Part shown: in pieces, positions 1 through 10,530 of the stretch | How the letters are laid out: every line of letters begins with the position of its first letter | Position numbering within the stretch: the stretch's first letter is position 1 | Assembly: GCA_024707385.1 (NCBI GenBank) | Contig: JANPZW010000013.1 | Span: 443,465 to 507,464, forward strand | Reading direction: 5' to 3' | From: Cellvibrionaceae bacterium | GTDB lineage: Bacteria; Pseudomonadota; Gammaproteobacteria; Pseudomonadales; Cellvibrionaceae | Length of the DNA stretch: 64,000 nt | Made by a program: the position numbers and the translations under genes | The notes under the pieces: generated by a model | Told to the model about the DNA's origin: nothing | The model's input: the letters and a program-made list of their open reading frames with translations, nothing else | Databases searched by the model: none

Positions 1-1
1 A

Positions 2-1018
2 GACACTGTCCATCTGGAAACGTTTGTCTGGGATAAAGGGGAGTTGGAGCGTGAATTTGTCGAGCTTCTCTGCCGGAAGGCCAAACAGGGGGTAAAAGTC
101 CGAGTGCTGTTGGATGCCATAGGCTCCATGGATGCGGACAAACAACAGCTGCAGAAAATGCGTGAAGGCGGTGTCGACCTGTGTATTTATTGCGAAGTCC
201 AGTGGTGGAATCTGCGCCGTTTTAATCACCGCACGCACCGCAAAATTCTCGTTGTCGATGGGTTGGAGGCTTTTACATTCGGCCACGGCATTGCTGATCA
301 ATGGCGCGGTAACGGCGAAGATAAAAACCATTGGCGCGATACGGGTGTGCGCATCAAAGGCCCTGCGGTCTTCGCGCTGCAATCAGTTTTTATGGAAAAC
401 TGGATTGAAGAGACCACCTGCATTCCCACTGAAGGTTCATGTTTTCCCGAATTGCATGAAGAAGGAGAGATCACGGCACATGTGGTCAGCAGCGCGGCGG
501 GCGATGCGATTTCAGGCGTGGGATTGCTCTACAGCCTGGCAATTGCCAGCGCGAAAAAAAGCATTTATATCCAGAACCCCTATTTCGCACCGGAAAAAAA
601 TGTGGTCGAGCTGCTGGGCAAAATGGTCAAACGCGGAGTGGAAGTCCATTTGATGGTGCCGGGCAAACAGACGGACAATCCTTTTGTGCGCTGGGCGGGC
701 TGTTCGCTTTATCGCTCGCTTCTGGAATCGGGCGTGAACATCTACGAATTCCAGCCGACTTTATTACATCAAAAAATTGTCATCGTGGACGAACAGTGGA
801 CGCACGTCGGTTCCACCAATTTTGATGCGCGCTCTCTGGCGCTGAATGAAGAAGTCGGCGTGGGCATTTTGCATAAACCCATAGCCGACCAGTTGATTGC
901 GGCATTTTATGAAGATCTGGAGCGCTGCACCAAAATCGAATTGCACGAGTGGCGCAAGCGTCCCTGGTATTACCGTGCGTTTGATAAATTTGCTTATATG
1001 CTGCGCGACCAGCTTTGA
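2..1018 (+). CDS. Cardiolipin synthase-like phospholipase D protein, 5' end outside window
   Basis: Membrane phospholipid synthase of the phospholipase D superfamily, expected to join two phosphatidylglycerols (or PG and PE) into cardiolipin. The reading frame is open from base 2, so the N-terminus, with any membrane anchor, lies outside the window; an internal TTG at 44 is not a convincing start. Two HKD motifs of the form HxKxxxxD are visible: HRKILVVD near residue 80 and HQKIVIVD near residue 255, the latter followed by GSTNFDARS. The frame opens with a segment like LETFVWDKGE, typical of ClsB/ClsC-type enzymes rather than of nucleases. It converges on the giant gene on the other strand, with 28 bp between their stops. 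The family is secure; the ClsA/B/C subtype is not. Confidence 0.88.
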   Translation, partial: DTVHLETFVWDKGELEREFVELLCRKAKQGVKVRVLLDAIGSMDADKQQLQKMREGGVDLCIYCEVQWWNLRRFNHRTHRKILVVDGLEAFTFGHGIADQWRGNGEDKNHWRDTGVRIKGPAVFALQSVFMENWIEETTCIPTEGSCFPELHEEGEITAHVVSSAAGDAISGVGLLYSLAIASAKKSIYIQNPYFAPEKNVVELLGKMVKRGVEVHLMVPGKQTDNPFVRWAGCSLYRSLLESGVNIYEFQPTLLHQKIVIVDEQWTHVGSTNFDARSLALNEEVGVGILHKPIADQLIAAFYEDLERCTKIELHEWRKRPWYYRAFDKFAYMLRDQL

Positions 1019-1046
1019 TCGCGCGCATGTTTTTACCCTGGCTGTT

Positions 1047-4000
1047 TTATTTTGCTCGTCTCACATCAAATTGATAGAGCAAATTCAAACCGACAAACGT
1101 CAAACCATTGCCATCTAGAGAAACCTTCTGGAAAGTGGCGCCCGCTTTAAATTTCTCACTGAGCGGAATATTCACTCCCACGCCCCACAACCAGTCTTCG
1201 CCATCGCGACTTATCCATTCGGCTTGATCATCAATCTGCAAGGTATAACCGGCCGACCATGACCACATGCCAAGGCGAAGATAAAATTCTTGATCGTGGG
1301 CCGTGATCGCGCTCAAGCGAATGCCGGCATAAGGTCCCTCGCCGGAAATGGGTGCGTGATCCATCATAACTTCGCGCAACGCCTGGGGATCGGAAACCGT
1401 CGCCTCCACTTCCAGCTCGGTTGTGCCGCCATCCATATAACCCACCTCCACAGCGAACTTGGGATGCAGACGATAGCCGTAGAGCAGCTGCCATCCTGCG
1501 CGGTTGGCATCTTTCTCCGTCAGCACGCCATTTTGCGTGTTTTCCACTAAATCAAAATAAAACTGACGCGACTGCCAGTCGCTGTTCACCACCCCCAAGG
1601 TGCCTTCAACGTAGGAATTGGATGTATTTTTGGCTTCCGCCTGAGCGGACTCAGGCGATACCGCTGCCACGGCAAAACACGGCAGTAAAACTGCCGCGGC
1701 TTTTTGCCAGACACCAGATTTCATCTGCTTGGAAATAATTTCCCGGCGTGTGCGGCGATGAATCAACGCCAATCCCAGCAGGGCCAAAATCCAACTGCCG
1801 TCCAGACTGCCGCCGCCTTTAACCCGTGCGCGTTTGTTTTCAAACATTGCTGACAAGCTGATAGATAACTCGTTATCTGACCCGCTCATCTCCAACTCGT
1901 CCGCAACCACATAGGCCGTCACGCTGGCATCACCCTCGGCGCTCAAGGTCATTGCGATAGAGCGGCTCTGATCCACAAGAATACTCGGCACGGAACAGAT
2001 CACCTGCGAACCGGCGCGATCCTCTGAACAGTTCTGCGGCAAGCTCAACACTGACACATTGGCCGGCAACGCGACGGTGACCACAACATTGCGCGCATCA
2101 ATAGGACCTCGATTAATGACCGTCGCGGTGAACTCAACGTGATAGCGATTGGCGCTGGTGGCGCGCACAGCTCCTTGCAGCACCAAATCACCGACACTGC
2201 CGATTTCATCACCGGTGGAGGACAGATAGATTTCCACCGCGTCCCGAATTGCCTCATAAGTCAAAACATCGGTCAAACCATCGTTATTGATGTCATCGGC
2301 GAGCACCAGGTGGGGATTGTGGTACAGGATGGTATCGGACAAGGTCCACACAGTGCTGTCGCCAGTGCCGTAGTAGAACTGATAACTGTTGTTATGGTTG
2401 ATCACCAACAAATCCAGCCGCTGATCACCATTAAAATCCCCCAGCTCCACATGGCGCACACTGGCACCGTTTAAATGCTTGAGCACTTGGAGCTGGTCGT
2501 TATCGTCCACGGCGATCACCAGAACGCCGGAAAGCTCGGCGGAATAATTATTGTGCTCGATGCCCACAATAATTTCTTCGCGGCCATCGCCATCCACGTC
2601 CGCCAATCGCAGTGCGCTCACACCGGACAGCGACATTTCATGCAATACGGTGAAATTTGCATCGGGCTCAGCGGCGCTCGGCGCCGCCAATAGCGCATGT
2701 GATCCCGCTTTGGTGAGTGGCATGCGCTCCAGCACCCCATCCGGGTTGCGCGCAAAGCTCACCAATTGCAGCCCACCTGTGGTCACCAGCGCTAAGGTGC
2801 CGGAAAAGGCTTCGGCGTTGGCGGCCGACTTCATCAAAGCAAAATGACGAATGGGTCGGGTAGCGGTAAACACTAAAGGCGCTTGTTCGTAGATGCCTTC
2901 TTTGTTTTCGTAGATGTACAAGTGGACGCCATTGCCGCCCACAATCAACTCGGGATAACCGTCTTGATTGAGGTCTTCCAAGAGCGCACTACCGGCATAA
3001 GGCAAAGCTTGTGACGCTGGCTCAACCTGGAATTCACCACCGCGATCGTAGTACACCGCACTGGCATCGCCTTGGCGGTTGATCACAACGATATCGTCCA
3101 AACCATCTTGATCCACATCAGCGACCAACACTTGCTGGTTGTAACCCAGGTTAGGGATTTCACCCAGAATGTCCGACGTTTGCGTGTCTTCGTTGTAATT
3201 GAGCAGCTTCACGCTTTCCCCTTGGATGGTGCCAGCCACCAATTCAAGTGTGCCGTCATCCAACAAGTTGATACTGGCTAAAGTCGTGGCTCTCGCTAAA
3301 GAGAAGCTCACGTTGCCACGACTGACAGAACCCTCGGCAATACTGGCATCGGTAATGGCTTGCGCTATCACGTCGCCTTGAGATTCCACATCCACATTGA
3401 CGATCAGGCTGCCTGCCACTTGCGGCGTAACGCGCAAACGGAAGGTCTGAGATTCACCCTCCGCCAAGGCGAGATCGCAACGGAACGCATCTGAAGCAGA
3501 CGCACAGGACTCCATACTCGCATCGACATCCAAACCGCTGAGCTGCACATTCAAAGATCCCGACGTCAAAGCCGGTCCCACCGCGTGCTCGACCCGAATG
3601 CTCAAGTCCACCATGCGGTCGACCAGTCCTGGCATACCGATCCATTCGGTGGATATCACCAAGCCAGTGGTATTCAACTCGACGACCGTCAAGGTAAAGG
3701 CCTGATCTACGCTGTATTGACCATCGTTTGCCTGCAAAACCACCGATTGTGCACCGATCTCACCAAAAGGTGCCGAGCCAAATAAGCGACCATTGACCAA
3801 ACTCAGCCACTCAGGCCCTTCCACCAAGGTCAGTGCCAACACGCTGTCGGGGTCATTCACGGCAACCACATATTCGTATTCTGCCCCTTCGCTCACGGCT
3901 AATACTGGGTCGGAAACAAAACGCGGCATATCATTAACCGGCTCGATAGTGAGGTTCACCAACACGGTTTCACTGGTCAGTTCGCCGTCGGAAACTCGAT

Positions 4001-7000
4001 AGCTGAAGCTGTCCACCACGGTTTCACTGCCATCGTGCACATAGCGGAAGCTGCCATCGCCATTGAGGCTGAATTCCGCCGCATTGCGCGGTGAAGCCAC
4101 CAGTGTTGCAGTGAGGCGATCGCCGTCGATATCGACATCGTTCGCGATCACGCCTTCCGCTTCACCCGGTTCCAAGATGCCGCCTTCCGCTAGACGGTAA
4201 CGGTCTGCCACCGCTTGCGGCGCATCATTAAGGTTGACGACGGTGATGTCGAACGAATCCAGAACTGTAGTGTTAACGCCATCACTGACGCTCACAATGA
4301 TGTTTTCATACACCCCAACATCATCATTCCCCGGTGTTCCGCTGATCTCACCGGTCGCTTCATTAAACGTGGCCCAGTACGGCAAGTTCTGCACACGGAA
4401 TGTCAGCGCAGTACCCTCTACATCTCGCGCGCTCGGCACAAAACAATAGGTGCCATCTTGATCCACACTGGCTTCTGGTGCGCCTTCGATGTCTGGCGCA
4501 TCGTTCACCGGGTTGATGGTCAAGGTCACAGTGGCCGAGTTGGACACAACCCCTTCGTTATCCTGAACGGTGTAACGGAATTGGTCGGAACCAAAGTAGT
4601 TAGCGGCTGGACGATAGGTGACGGTACCGTCGCCATTGTCTTCCACTTCACCATGGGTAGGTTGAGTCAGTACCAGGGTGCTTGGGTCCAATAAGCCGTC
4701 AATATCGCTGTCGTTGGCCAACAGGTCGATGGTCACTTCGGTATCTTCATCCAACGTCGCTGCATCGTTGTTTGCCAGCGGTGCATCGTTCACCGATTCG
4801 ACAGTCAGCGTGACGGTGGCTGCGTCAGACCATGCCCCGTCGTTGTCCCGCACGTGGTAGGTGAAGCTGTCTTGACCACTGAAGTTATCATTCGGCGTAT
4901 ATGTGATCGCGCCGGTGCTCGGATTCACCACCACAGAGCCGAACTGAGGTGCGGTCACAATACTCACGGAACTCGCCACCAACTGGCCGTCCACATCCGT
5001 GTCGTTGCCGAGGACGTTAATGGCGTGAGCCACGTCTTCCAACAAGGTCACGCTGTCAGCAGCGGCTACCGGCACATCATTCACACTTAAAACGGTGATC
5101 GCTACCGTGGCCACATTGGACGTAGCACCTTCGGTGTCTTGCACCACGTAGGTCAAACGATCAGAGCCAAAGAAGTTCGCGTTGGGGGTGTACTCGATCC
5201 TACCGCCCAAGGGGTCGACTTCCGCCGTACCATGACTGGGCTGCTCGATGATTTGCAACGTCGCGTACGCCAACGGGCTATCACGATCACTGTCGTTGGC
5301 CAAGACTTCAAACAGCGCTGTTTCGTCTTCGTTGAGAGTCACTTGGTCATCGATCGCATCGGGCGCATCGTTCACACCCGAAACATTCACAATCACCTGC
5401 GCCACGTTCGATAGAGCACCAGAGGCGTCACGCACGGTATAGGTAAAGCTATCGGTACCGTTGAAATCCCGCCTTGGCGTATACAGAACCTTGCCATCGA
5501 CCACTTCGGCCGCGCCGCGCCCCGGCTGAGTCACTATGGTGATGGACTCGCTGTCCAAGGTATCTGGCGTAAGGTCTGCCATATCCACGTCGGTATCGTT
5601 TGCCAAAACATCAATTTCAATGGCGTGATCTTCAGGCGTGGTTGCCACATCGGCTACCGCGACCGGCGCATCATTCACCGCCGTCACCGTAATACTGACT
5701 AAGGCCGCTTCAGAAACTGCGCCCGCCAAATCTTCCACGGTGTAGGTGAAGCTGTCTGAACCATTGAAGTTGGTGGCCGGGGTATAGGTCAGCACACCGT
5801 TGGCAGTATTCAAAGTCACACTGCCGTGAGCAGGCGCCTGCACCACAAGGACACTGGCAGGATTGATCTGGCTGTCGGCATCGGTATCGTTTGCCAGCAC
5901 CGAAATCTGCACGGCGACATCTTCGTCTGTCGATACGGTATCCGCATTGGCGACAGGCGCCGCATTCGCCACCGTAAAACGCCAAGCCATTTCACCCTCA
6001 ATACCGACATAGGTATTGTGAGCCTCATCCCTTACAGCGTTATTGGCCACCAGGACGTAATAGGTCTGGGCTGGCACAAGCAGATCGTTAGGCTGCAAGG
6101 TCATCACGTTGTCTTGGATCATCTCCTGAGTCAGAAAGAAGCTCTCGACAAGCTCATCATTCGCCTTGAACAAGTGAATATGCCCTTCACCTTCAAAGAC
6201 GTTCTCATCAAATGTCAGGACTAAAGCAGTGTCTGTTGCCACATTCGTCGCGCCCGCAGCCGGTGTAACGCTGATCAAACCGGGTCTGGTGCCGTCATAC
6301 ACGATGCTCCATTCGGTCGCTTCACTGTCGTTGCCCGCCAAATCTTGGGCAGCGCCCGATGCCAAGCTCAGCACTATCTCATCGTCATCGACTGGGGTGA
6401 CCAACACGCTAAAAGACGCGCCGTCGTGGTCAACAAAGCTGCCCACAGTGGCGTTTTGCACGATGATATCGCTCAATAAAAAGCCTTCAACACGCTCGCC
6501 AAACTGAATACTGGCGACAAAGCTGTCGCTGTTGGTGGGCGAGGTATGGGTACTGGAAATCACCGGTACAGGTGCCGTTGCGTCGAAAATGACAGACACA
6601 CTCTGCGACGCCTCGTTACTGTTGTCCGCCCTATCCACTACAGCACCGGCCGACAACTGCATGGTCACCTCACCCGGTTCATCCGGTGATATGAGCACGC
6701 TGTACTCAAGGAGGTTGCTTGTTGAGACGTTCATGGCAGAACCGTTGGTTATCTCCAGGTCATTCGCGCCAAAACCCGAGACACTTTCACTGAACACCAA
6801 CTGCAAAGTGAAATCGCCGGCAACATAACCACTGGCAGGCGCGGTGAGAGTCACCGTCGGCGCTTGTCGATCCAATAAGGTTTGAGCCTGAACCGCCGCA
6901 GCGGCGTTATCGAATGCATCGGTTAACACAACACTGAGGGTAAGGGTGCCATCGTCTAAACCGGACACGTCGATATGGCTCACTGTGTCGGCGGCACTGC

Positions 7001-8216
7001 CGATTGTGCCAGTACCTTCTACCGTTTCAGTGCCTTCAGAGCTGGTGATGACATAGCGATAGCTGGCGCCGATCTCGGCACCTGCAAACGCAAAGCTCAC
7101 TTGATCAGTGGTATAGCTTGTCGCAGAAAACTGGACGCTATGACCGCTGGGTGCCTGGGTATCGACCACCGCAATACTAAACGGCGGCAAACTGGCACTG
7201 AGTTCACCGTCAGAAACCGAGATCACGATATTCGACGAAGTACCGACGTGTTCTGCGGTGGGGGTGCCACTGAGCCTACCGGTACTCATAATAAAACTTG
7301 CCCAACTAGGCCGATTGCTGATGGTGTAGGTTAAGGTCGCGCCCTCTGGGTCCGAAGCCGTCGGTGTAAAGCTATAAGCGCTGCCGGCCTCCACCGAGGT
7401 AGATGGGGTACCCGAGATTTGTGGCGCCGCGTTAGGGATGACCACATTCACGCTCGCATGAATGCTTAATAGCTTGGTATCCACACCACCATTGCTGGTA
7501 CCGCCATTATCTTTCACTGAGGAAAGGGAGAAGAAGCGCATCCCCTCGCTGGGTATTTCCGCGTTATGCACATACTGCATGCCGTTCAGAATCGTGGCGA
7601 TTGTCTCTGCCGATAGGCCATTGTTTTGAGCCATGGAAACACTCAAGATGCCGCCTGTATCGGATATCGATAACGTCACACTGTTTTGACTGGTGACGAG
7701 AGTGAGTCCGTTCTGCAGCGTTAGCACTGAGCCATCAATCAATAACGCTTCGTCTTCCGCATCCCGAATACCAGACACCGTCAGGATGACCCTCGTAATC
7801 AATTGCCCTTCTTCCACCGCGCTCACACTGGCCTGGCTGAACAACGATACCGCCTCACTGCCGGGTGTCATTTCTGCGGACTGAACACCTGTGGCGGTCA
7901 GGGTCGGCGCATCATTGACCGCTTGAGTAGCCACCCTGATGTCGATTGCGGTGTATTCGCCATCACTGTCCATCGCGGTTAAGGTGAGCACAAACGAAGC
8001 TGCCAAATCATCGGAGGTATTGGAATAGCTCAGGAGTTGAACAACATCGGTGACGTCGGACGCGGTGAGCTCCGCCGTAAAGGTAATAATCAAAGCCCCC
8101 ACCGTACTGCGATCGAGGGAGGCAATCGCGACACCATTTTTCAAAATGGCGGCGTCCGTCATGGTGTAGGTCAGACTGGTCGCCAGACTGAAAAAGATCA
8201 TCTTCATGTGAGTCAT
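1047..8216 (-). CDS. Giant surface protein, C-terminal part: Ig/cadherin repeats, FG-GAP propeller, GlyGly-CTERM-like segment, beta-barrel
   Basis: Second part (2,389 codons) of a gene that begins at 10530 and is broken by a frameshift at 8191-8195; the ATG at 8216 is probably not a true start. In order there are cadherin/Ig-like domains (roughly residues 1-750), about six tandem repeats with the signatures NDAPVA, LANDTD and DSFTYTV (roughly 750-1400), FG-GAP-like calcium-loop repeats such as DVDQDGLDD and DVDGDGREE (roughly 1600-1950), a DUF11-like domain, then KGGGSLDG followed by a hydrophobic stretch and an Arg cluster, as in GlyGly-CTERM/rhombosortase sorting signals. The frame does not stop there: a signal-peptide-like segment starting MKSGVWQK (codon at 1722-1724) leads into about 195 residues of outer-membrane beta-barrel. 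The domain types suggest adhesion or surface display; no catalytic site is seen. Confidence 0.75.
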   Translation of the reverse strand: MTHMKMIFFSLATSLTYTMTDAAILKNGVAIASLDRSTVGALIITFTAELTASDVTDVVQLLSYSNTSDDLAASFVLTLTAMDSDGEYTAIDIRVATQAVNDAPTLTATGVQSAEMTPGSEAVSLFSQASVSAVEEGQLITRVILTVSGIRDAEDEALLIDGSVLTLQNGLTLVTSQNSVTLSISDTGGILSVSMAQNNGLSAETIATILNGMQYVHNAEIPSEGMRFFSLSSVKDNGGTSNGGVDTKLLSIHASVNVVIPNAAPQISGTPSTSVEAGSAYSFTPTASDPEGATLTYTISNRPSWASFIMSTGRLSGTPTAEHVGTSSNIVISVSDGELSASLPPFSIAVVDTQAPSGHSVQFSATSYTTDQVSFAFAGAEIGASYRYVITSSEGTETVEGTGTIGSAADTVSHIDVSGLDDGTLTLSVVLTDAFDNAAAAVQAQTLLDRQAPTVTLTAPASGYVAGDFTLQLVFSESVSGFGANDLEITNGSAMNVSTSNLLEYSVLISPDEPGEVTMQLSAGAVVDRADNSNEASQSVSVIFDATAPVPVISSTHTSPTNSDSFVASIQFGERVEGFLLSDIIVQNATVGSFVDHDGASFSVLVTPVDDDEIVLSLASGAAQDLAGNDSEATEWSIVYDGTRPGLISVTPAAGATNVATDTALVLTFDENVFEGEGHIHLFKANDELVESFFLTQEMIQDNVMTLQPNDLLVPAQTYYVLVANNAVRDEAHNTYVGIEGEMAWRFTVANAAPVANADTVSTDEDVAVQISVLANDTDADSQINPASVLVVQAPAHGSVTLNTANGVLTYTPATNFNGSDSFTYTVEDLAGAVSEAALVSITVTAVNDAPVAVADVATTPEDHAIEIDVLANDTDVDMADLTPDTLDSESITIVTQPGRGAAEVVDGKVLYTPRRDFNGTDSFTYTVRDASGALSNVAQVIVNVSGVNDAPDAIDDQVTLNEDETALFEVLANDSDRDSPLAYATLQIIEQPSHGTAEVDPLGGRIEYTPNANFFGSDRLTYVVQDTEGATSNVATVAITVLSVNDVPVAAADSVTLLEDVAHAINVLGNDTDVDGQLVASSVSIVTAPQFGSVVVNPSTGAITYTPNDNFSGQDSFTYHVRDNDGAWSDAATVTLTVESVNDAPLANNDAATLDEDTEVTIDLLANDSDIDGLLDPSTLVLTQPTHGEVEDNGDGTVTYRPAANYFGSDQFRYTVQDNEGVVSNSATVTLTINPVNDAPDIEGAPEASVDQDGTYCFVPSARDVEGTALTFRVQNLPYWATFNEATGEISGTPGNDDVGVYENIIVSVSDGVNTTVLDSFDITVVNLNDAPQAVADRYRLAEGGILEPGEAEGVIANDVDIDGDRLTATLVASPRNAAEFSLNGDGSFRYVHDGSETVVDSFSYRVSDGELTSETVLVNLTIEPVNDMPRFVSDPVLAVSEGAEYEYVVAVNDPDSVLALTLVEGPEWLSLVNGRLFGSAPFGEIGAQSVVLQANDGQYSVDQAFTLTVVELNTTGLVISTEWIGMPGLVDRMVDLSIRVEHAVGPALTSGSLNVQLSGLDVDASMESCASASDAFRCDLALAEGESQTFRLRVTPQVAGSLIVNVDVESQGDVIAQAITDASIAEGSVSRGNVSFSLARATTLASINLLDDGTLELVAGTIQGESVKLLNYNEDTQTSDILGEIPNLGYNQQVLVADVDQDGLDDIVVINRQGDASAVYYDRGGEFQVEPASQALPYAGSALLEDLNQDGYPELIVGGNGVHLYIYENKEGIYEQAPLVFTATRPIRHFALMKSAANAEAFSGTLALVTTGGLQLVSFARNPDGVLERMPLTKAGSHALLAAPSAAEPDANFTVLHEMSLSGVSALRLADVDGDGREEIIVGIEHNNYSAELSGVLVIAVDDNDQLQVLKHLNGASVRHVELGDFNGDQRLDLLVINHNNSYQFYYGTGDSTVWTLSDTILYHNPHLVLADDINNDGLTDVLTYEAIRDAVEIYLSSTGDEIGSVGDLVLQGAVRATSANRYHVEFTATVINRGPIDARNVVVTVALPANVSVLSLPQNCSEDRAGSQVICSVPSILVDQSRSIAMTLSAEGDASVTAYVVADELEMSGSDNELSISLSAMFENKRARVKGGGSLDGSWILALLGLALIHRRTRREIISKQMKSGVWQKAAAVLLPCFAVAAVSPESAQAEAKNTSNSYVEGTLGVVNSDWQSRQFYFDLVENTQNGVLTEKDANRAGWQLLYGYRLHPKFAVEVGYMDGGTTELEVEATVSDPQALREVMMDHAPISGEGPYAGIRLSAITAHDQEFYLRLGMWSWSAGYTLQIDDQAEWISRDGEDWLWGVGVNIPLSEKFKAGATFQKVSLDGNGLTFVGLNLLYQFDVRRAK

Positions 8217-10530
8217 TCTTACGCATCACACCAATGGAGAAACCCTGATAATGCGTTGCTTCATGCTCCACATCGCTCACTGTGATATTGGGAGCCAGTT
8301 GCACCACCGCGCCTTCAAGGTACGTGAGACTGGTTAAGGCATTCTGTAGCCGAGGCGCATTGCCATATTCGTAAGCCCCGATGTCCACATTGGACCCGAC
8401 CGAGGTAATACGGCTACGACCGGTGGCGTCAACGGGAAGCCGCTCTGTAACATTTTGGTTGTCATTCAGATCGTACTGATCCGCTGGCAAATGATGATTG
8501 GAGCCGTTGTTACGTAAAACGCTATCGGCGGAAATTGCATGGGTCAAACCGAAACCGGTGTTATTGGCGAGGTCGGCGAGGCCCAAAACTCCCGAGGGCA
8601 GGTTGAACGCATTATTCGCCCCTTCTGTCACCACGACCTGGGATGAGAAGGCGGAGTTGTAGGCCAAGATGGTCGCAACTTCTGCATCTCGAGTCATCGG
8701 ATGTGGGCCGACATCCCATACAACACCGCCAGCAGCGAACGCTTGATCCAGCATTGGCGAGGCATTTTCTCCAGACACATTACCGGCCACGACGGTGTTG
8801 TAAAAATGGGCTTCACCCTGAAAATCCATTCCCGCCGCATTTTGTCCTGACGCATTACCGACAATCGTGCTGTTGAAGATGTTGGCACTACTGAACGAGT
8901 TTAAATAAACACCGCCCGCACAGCCGGAGTGGTAATTGCCCGAGATGGTGGTATTCACCAGGGTGAATTCACGCCCGCCATCCATATAGATCGCGCCGCC
9001 ACAACTCGACCTGTTTTCGACGGAGTTGCTGCGGAATGTGGAGTTCGCAACGGAAAGCGATCCACCATGTCCGATGGCAATCGCCGCGCCATCACCGCGC
9101 GAAAAATTGTTGGCCAAGATAGAGTTCACGACATGCACATCGGCCTTCGTCGCATACACCGCTGCGCCACCCTGTTCACTCGAATGGGACGTTAAAGAAG
9201 ATTGGTTAAGCACCAACTTGCCCGCTTCTGTAACACGAATGGCGCTACCCACATCGGCATTGCCACCCACGAGACTGATGCTGTTGAAACGAATTTCGTG
9301 AAAGGGCTTATCAATGTCAAAAAGCCGGGTTTGGTTCTCACCCGAGATCGTGACAGCGGACACACCGTTGCCACTGACATCACCGTAGATGGTCAATACA
9401 CTCGAACGAATGTTCAGTGGGCTATTCAAGAAAACCGTTCCCCCCTGACGACCATCAACGGTCGGGGAGAGGTCAAAATCGATGGTATTGTTGCCGAAGG
9501 TTTTGCCAGCCCAATAAACCGCTTCAGTCAGACTCAAACCTGCACCGTCGCTGACATCCTCTTGCACTGTAGATGCGGGGGCTTGATCCGCCCCAGCATT
9601 GCTTTCTGACGTCACCAGCCAAGATGTATTAAATTGAAACGCTCTGACCGATGAAGAACCCGCTTCTGCCACGGCTAAACGCTCAGGTGTCCAGGCAACA
9701 TCAAGAGGAAAATTCAATCCGGTTAAAAGAGTGGCCCAGGACGTGCCGTCATAACGTAAAACCCTACCCGCATCCACGTTAGTCAGGTAAATGTTGTCCA
9801 TGGGGTCGATGGTCATCTGCCACGTCATGACCCCCAAAATAGAAGAGCCGGGTATTTCGGCCCAATGATCCAGCCCGGTGCTTTTCCGCAAGTAATAATG
9901 GCTATAACCATAAGTCACGCTATAAATAGCGCCTTGACTGTCCACCACTGGCGAACCCGTAAAACCGTAATAATCCGGATTAGGATGAGCGACTGTGTAG
10001 GTGCCCGCCTGCTGATCATAAACAAATACATTCGACTCATAGGTCTGAGTCGACACGACATTGACGTAAACTTTCTTATCGGGCGTGATGTTAAACCCAC
10101 TCACGTCCCCGTTTGCCATGAATAGGAGCTCCCATTGAGTCCCATTGAGCTTCATAATTCGGTCATTGCCCGATCGATAACGCTCTCTGACGGCAACATA
10201 CACATCACCATCCGAGTCAACGCGAATCGAGATGAATTCCGCCGCATCCAAACCCTGTCGGATGTTGTGGGTGAGATTCAGCGGTACAGTATCCAGACGA
10301 TAAATTTGTCCGTATTCCGAAGAAGTGATTGCGTAAAAAACGCCATCCGGACCCGCCGCAATACTTTCAAGGGAGGAAAGAGCGGCCAGATTTTGTGGAG
10401 TGACGAAGGTTATTTGCGCGAAAGCCGATACCTTCAACACACACAACACAAACAGGATGAGACCTTGCGTACAACACTTCCTAAATTTGTGTTCGGCACC
10501 ACTGACCAAAGACTGAAAAACACACCACAT
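8008..10530 (-). CDS. Giant surface protein, N-terminal part: signal peptide, beta-propeller, beta-helix
   Basis: First part of the same giant gene. A long n-region and hydrophobic core (residues 23-38, ending VSAFAQ) look like a signal peptide. Residues of about 45-310 contain NHL/propeller-like repeats (GPDGVFYAI, DSDGDVYVAV, DPMDNIYLTN). Residues of about 330-720 form a right-handed parallel beta-helix with NTTISGN and NSTIVGN turns, closing with DIGAYEYG as in choice-of-anchor beta-helix proteins. The last 40 or so codons are out-of-frame sequence (Cys- and His-rich). Removing one A from the AAAAA run at 8191-8195 (T run on the coding strand) joins EDDLF to SLATSLTYT of the downstream frame and gives one product of about 3,160 aa. 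A one-base indel is therefore the simplest explanation for the split. Confidence 0.75.
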   Translation of the reverse strand: MWCVFQSLVSGAEHKFRKCCTQGLILFVLCVLKVSAFAQITFVTPQNLAALSSLESIAAGPDGVFYAITSSEYGQIYRLDTVPLNLTHNIRQGLDAAEFISIRVDSDGDVYVAVRERYRSGNDRIMKLNGTQWELLFMANGDVSGFNITPDKKVYVNVVSTQTYESNVFVYDQQAGTYTVAHPNPDYYGFTGSPVVDSQGAIYSVTYGYSHYYLRKSTGLDHWAEIPGSSILGVMTWQMTIDPMDNIYLTNVDAGRVLRYDGTSWATLLTGLNFPLDVAWTPERLAVAEAGSSSVRAFQFNTSWLVTSESNAGADQAPASTVQEDVSDGAGLSLTEAVYWAGKTFGNNTIDFDLSPTVDGRQGGTVFLNSPLNIRSSVLTIYGDVSGNGVSAVTISGENQTRLFDIDKPFHEIRFNSISLVGGNADVGSAIRVTEAGKLVLNQSSLTSHSSEQGGAAVYATKADVHVVNSILANNFSRGDGAAIAIGHGGSLSVANSTFRSNSVENRSSCGGAIYMDGGREFTLVNTTISGNYHSGCAGGVYLNSFSSANIFNSTIVGNASGQNAAGMDFQGEAHFYNTVVAGNVSGENASPMLDQAFAAGGVVWDVGPHPMTRDAEVATILAYNSAFSSQVVVTEGANNAFNLPSGVLGLADLANNTGFGLTHAISADSVLRNNGSNHHLPADQYDLNDNQNVTERLPVDATGRSRITSVGSNVDIGAYEYGNAPRLQNALTSLTYLEGAVVQLAPNITVSDVEHEATHYQGFSIGVMRKNDSHEDDLFQSGDQSDLHHDGRRHFEKWCRDCLPRSQYGGGFDYYLYGGAHRVRRHRCCSTPELFQYLR

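Noticed and set aside
8191..8195. Programmed ribosomal frameshift in the giant gene
   Set aside because: No slippery heptamer or downstream pseudoknot stands out, and a dozen similar indels in unrelated genes make error or mutation likelier.
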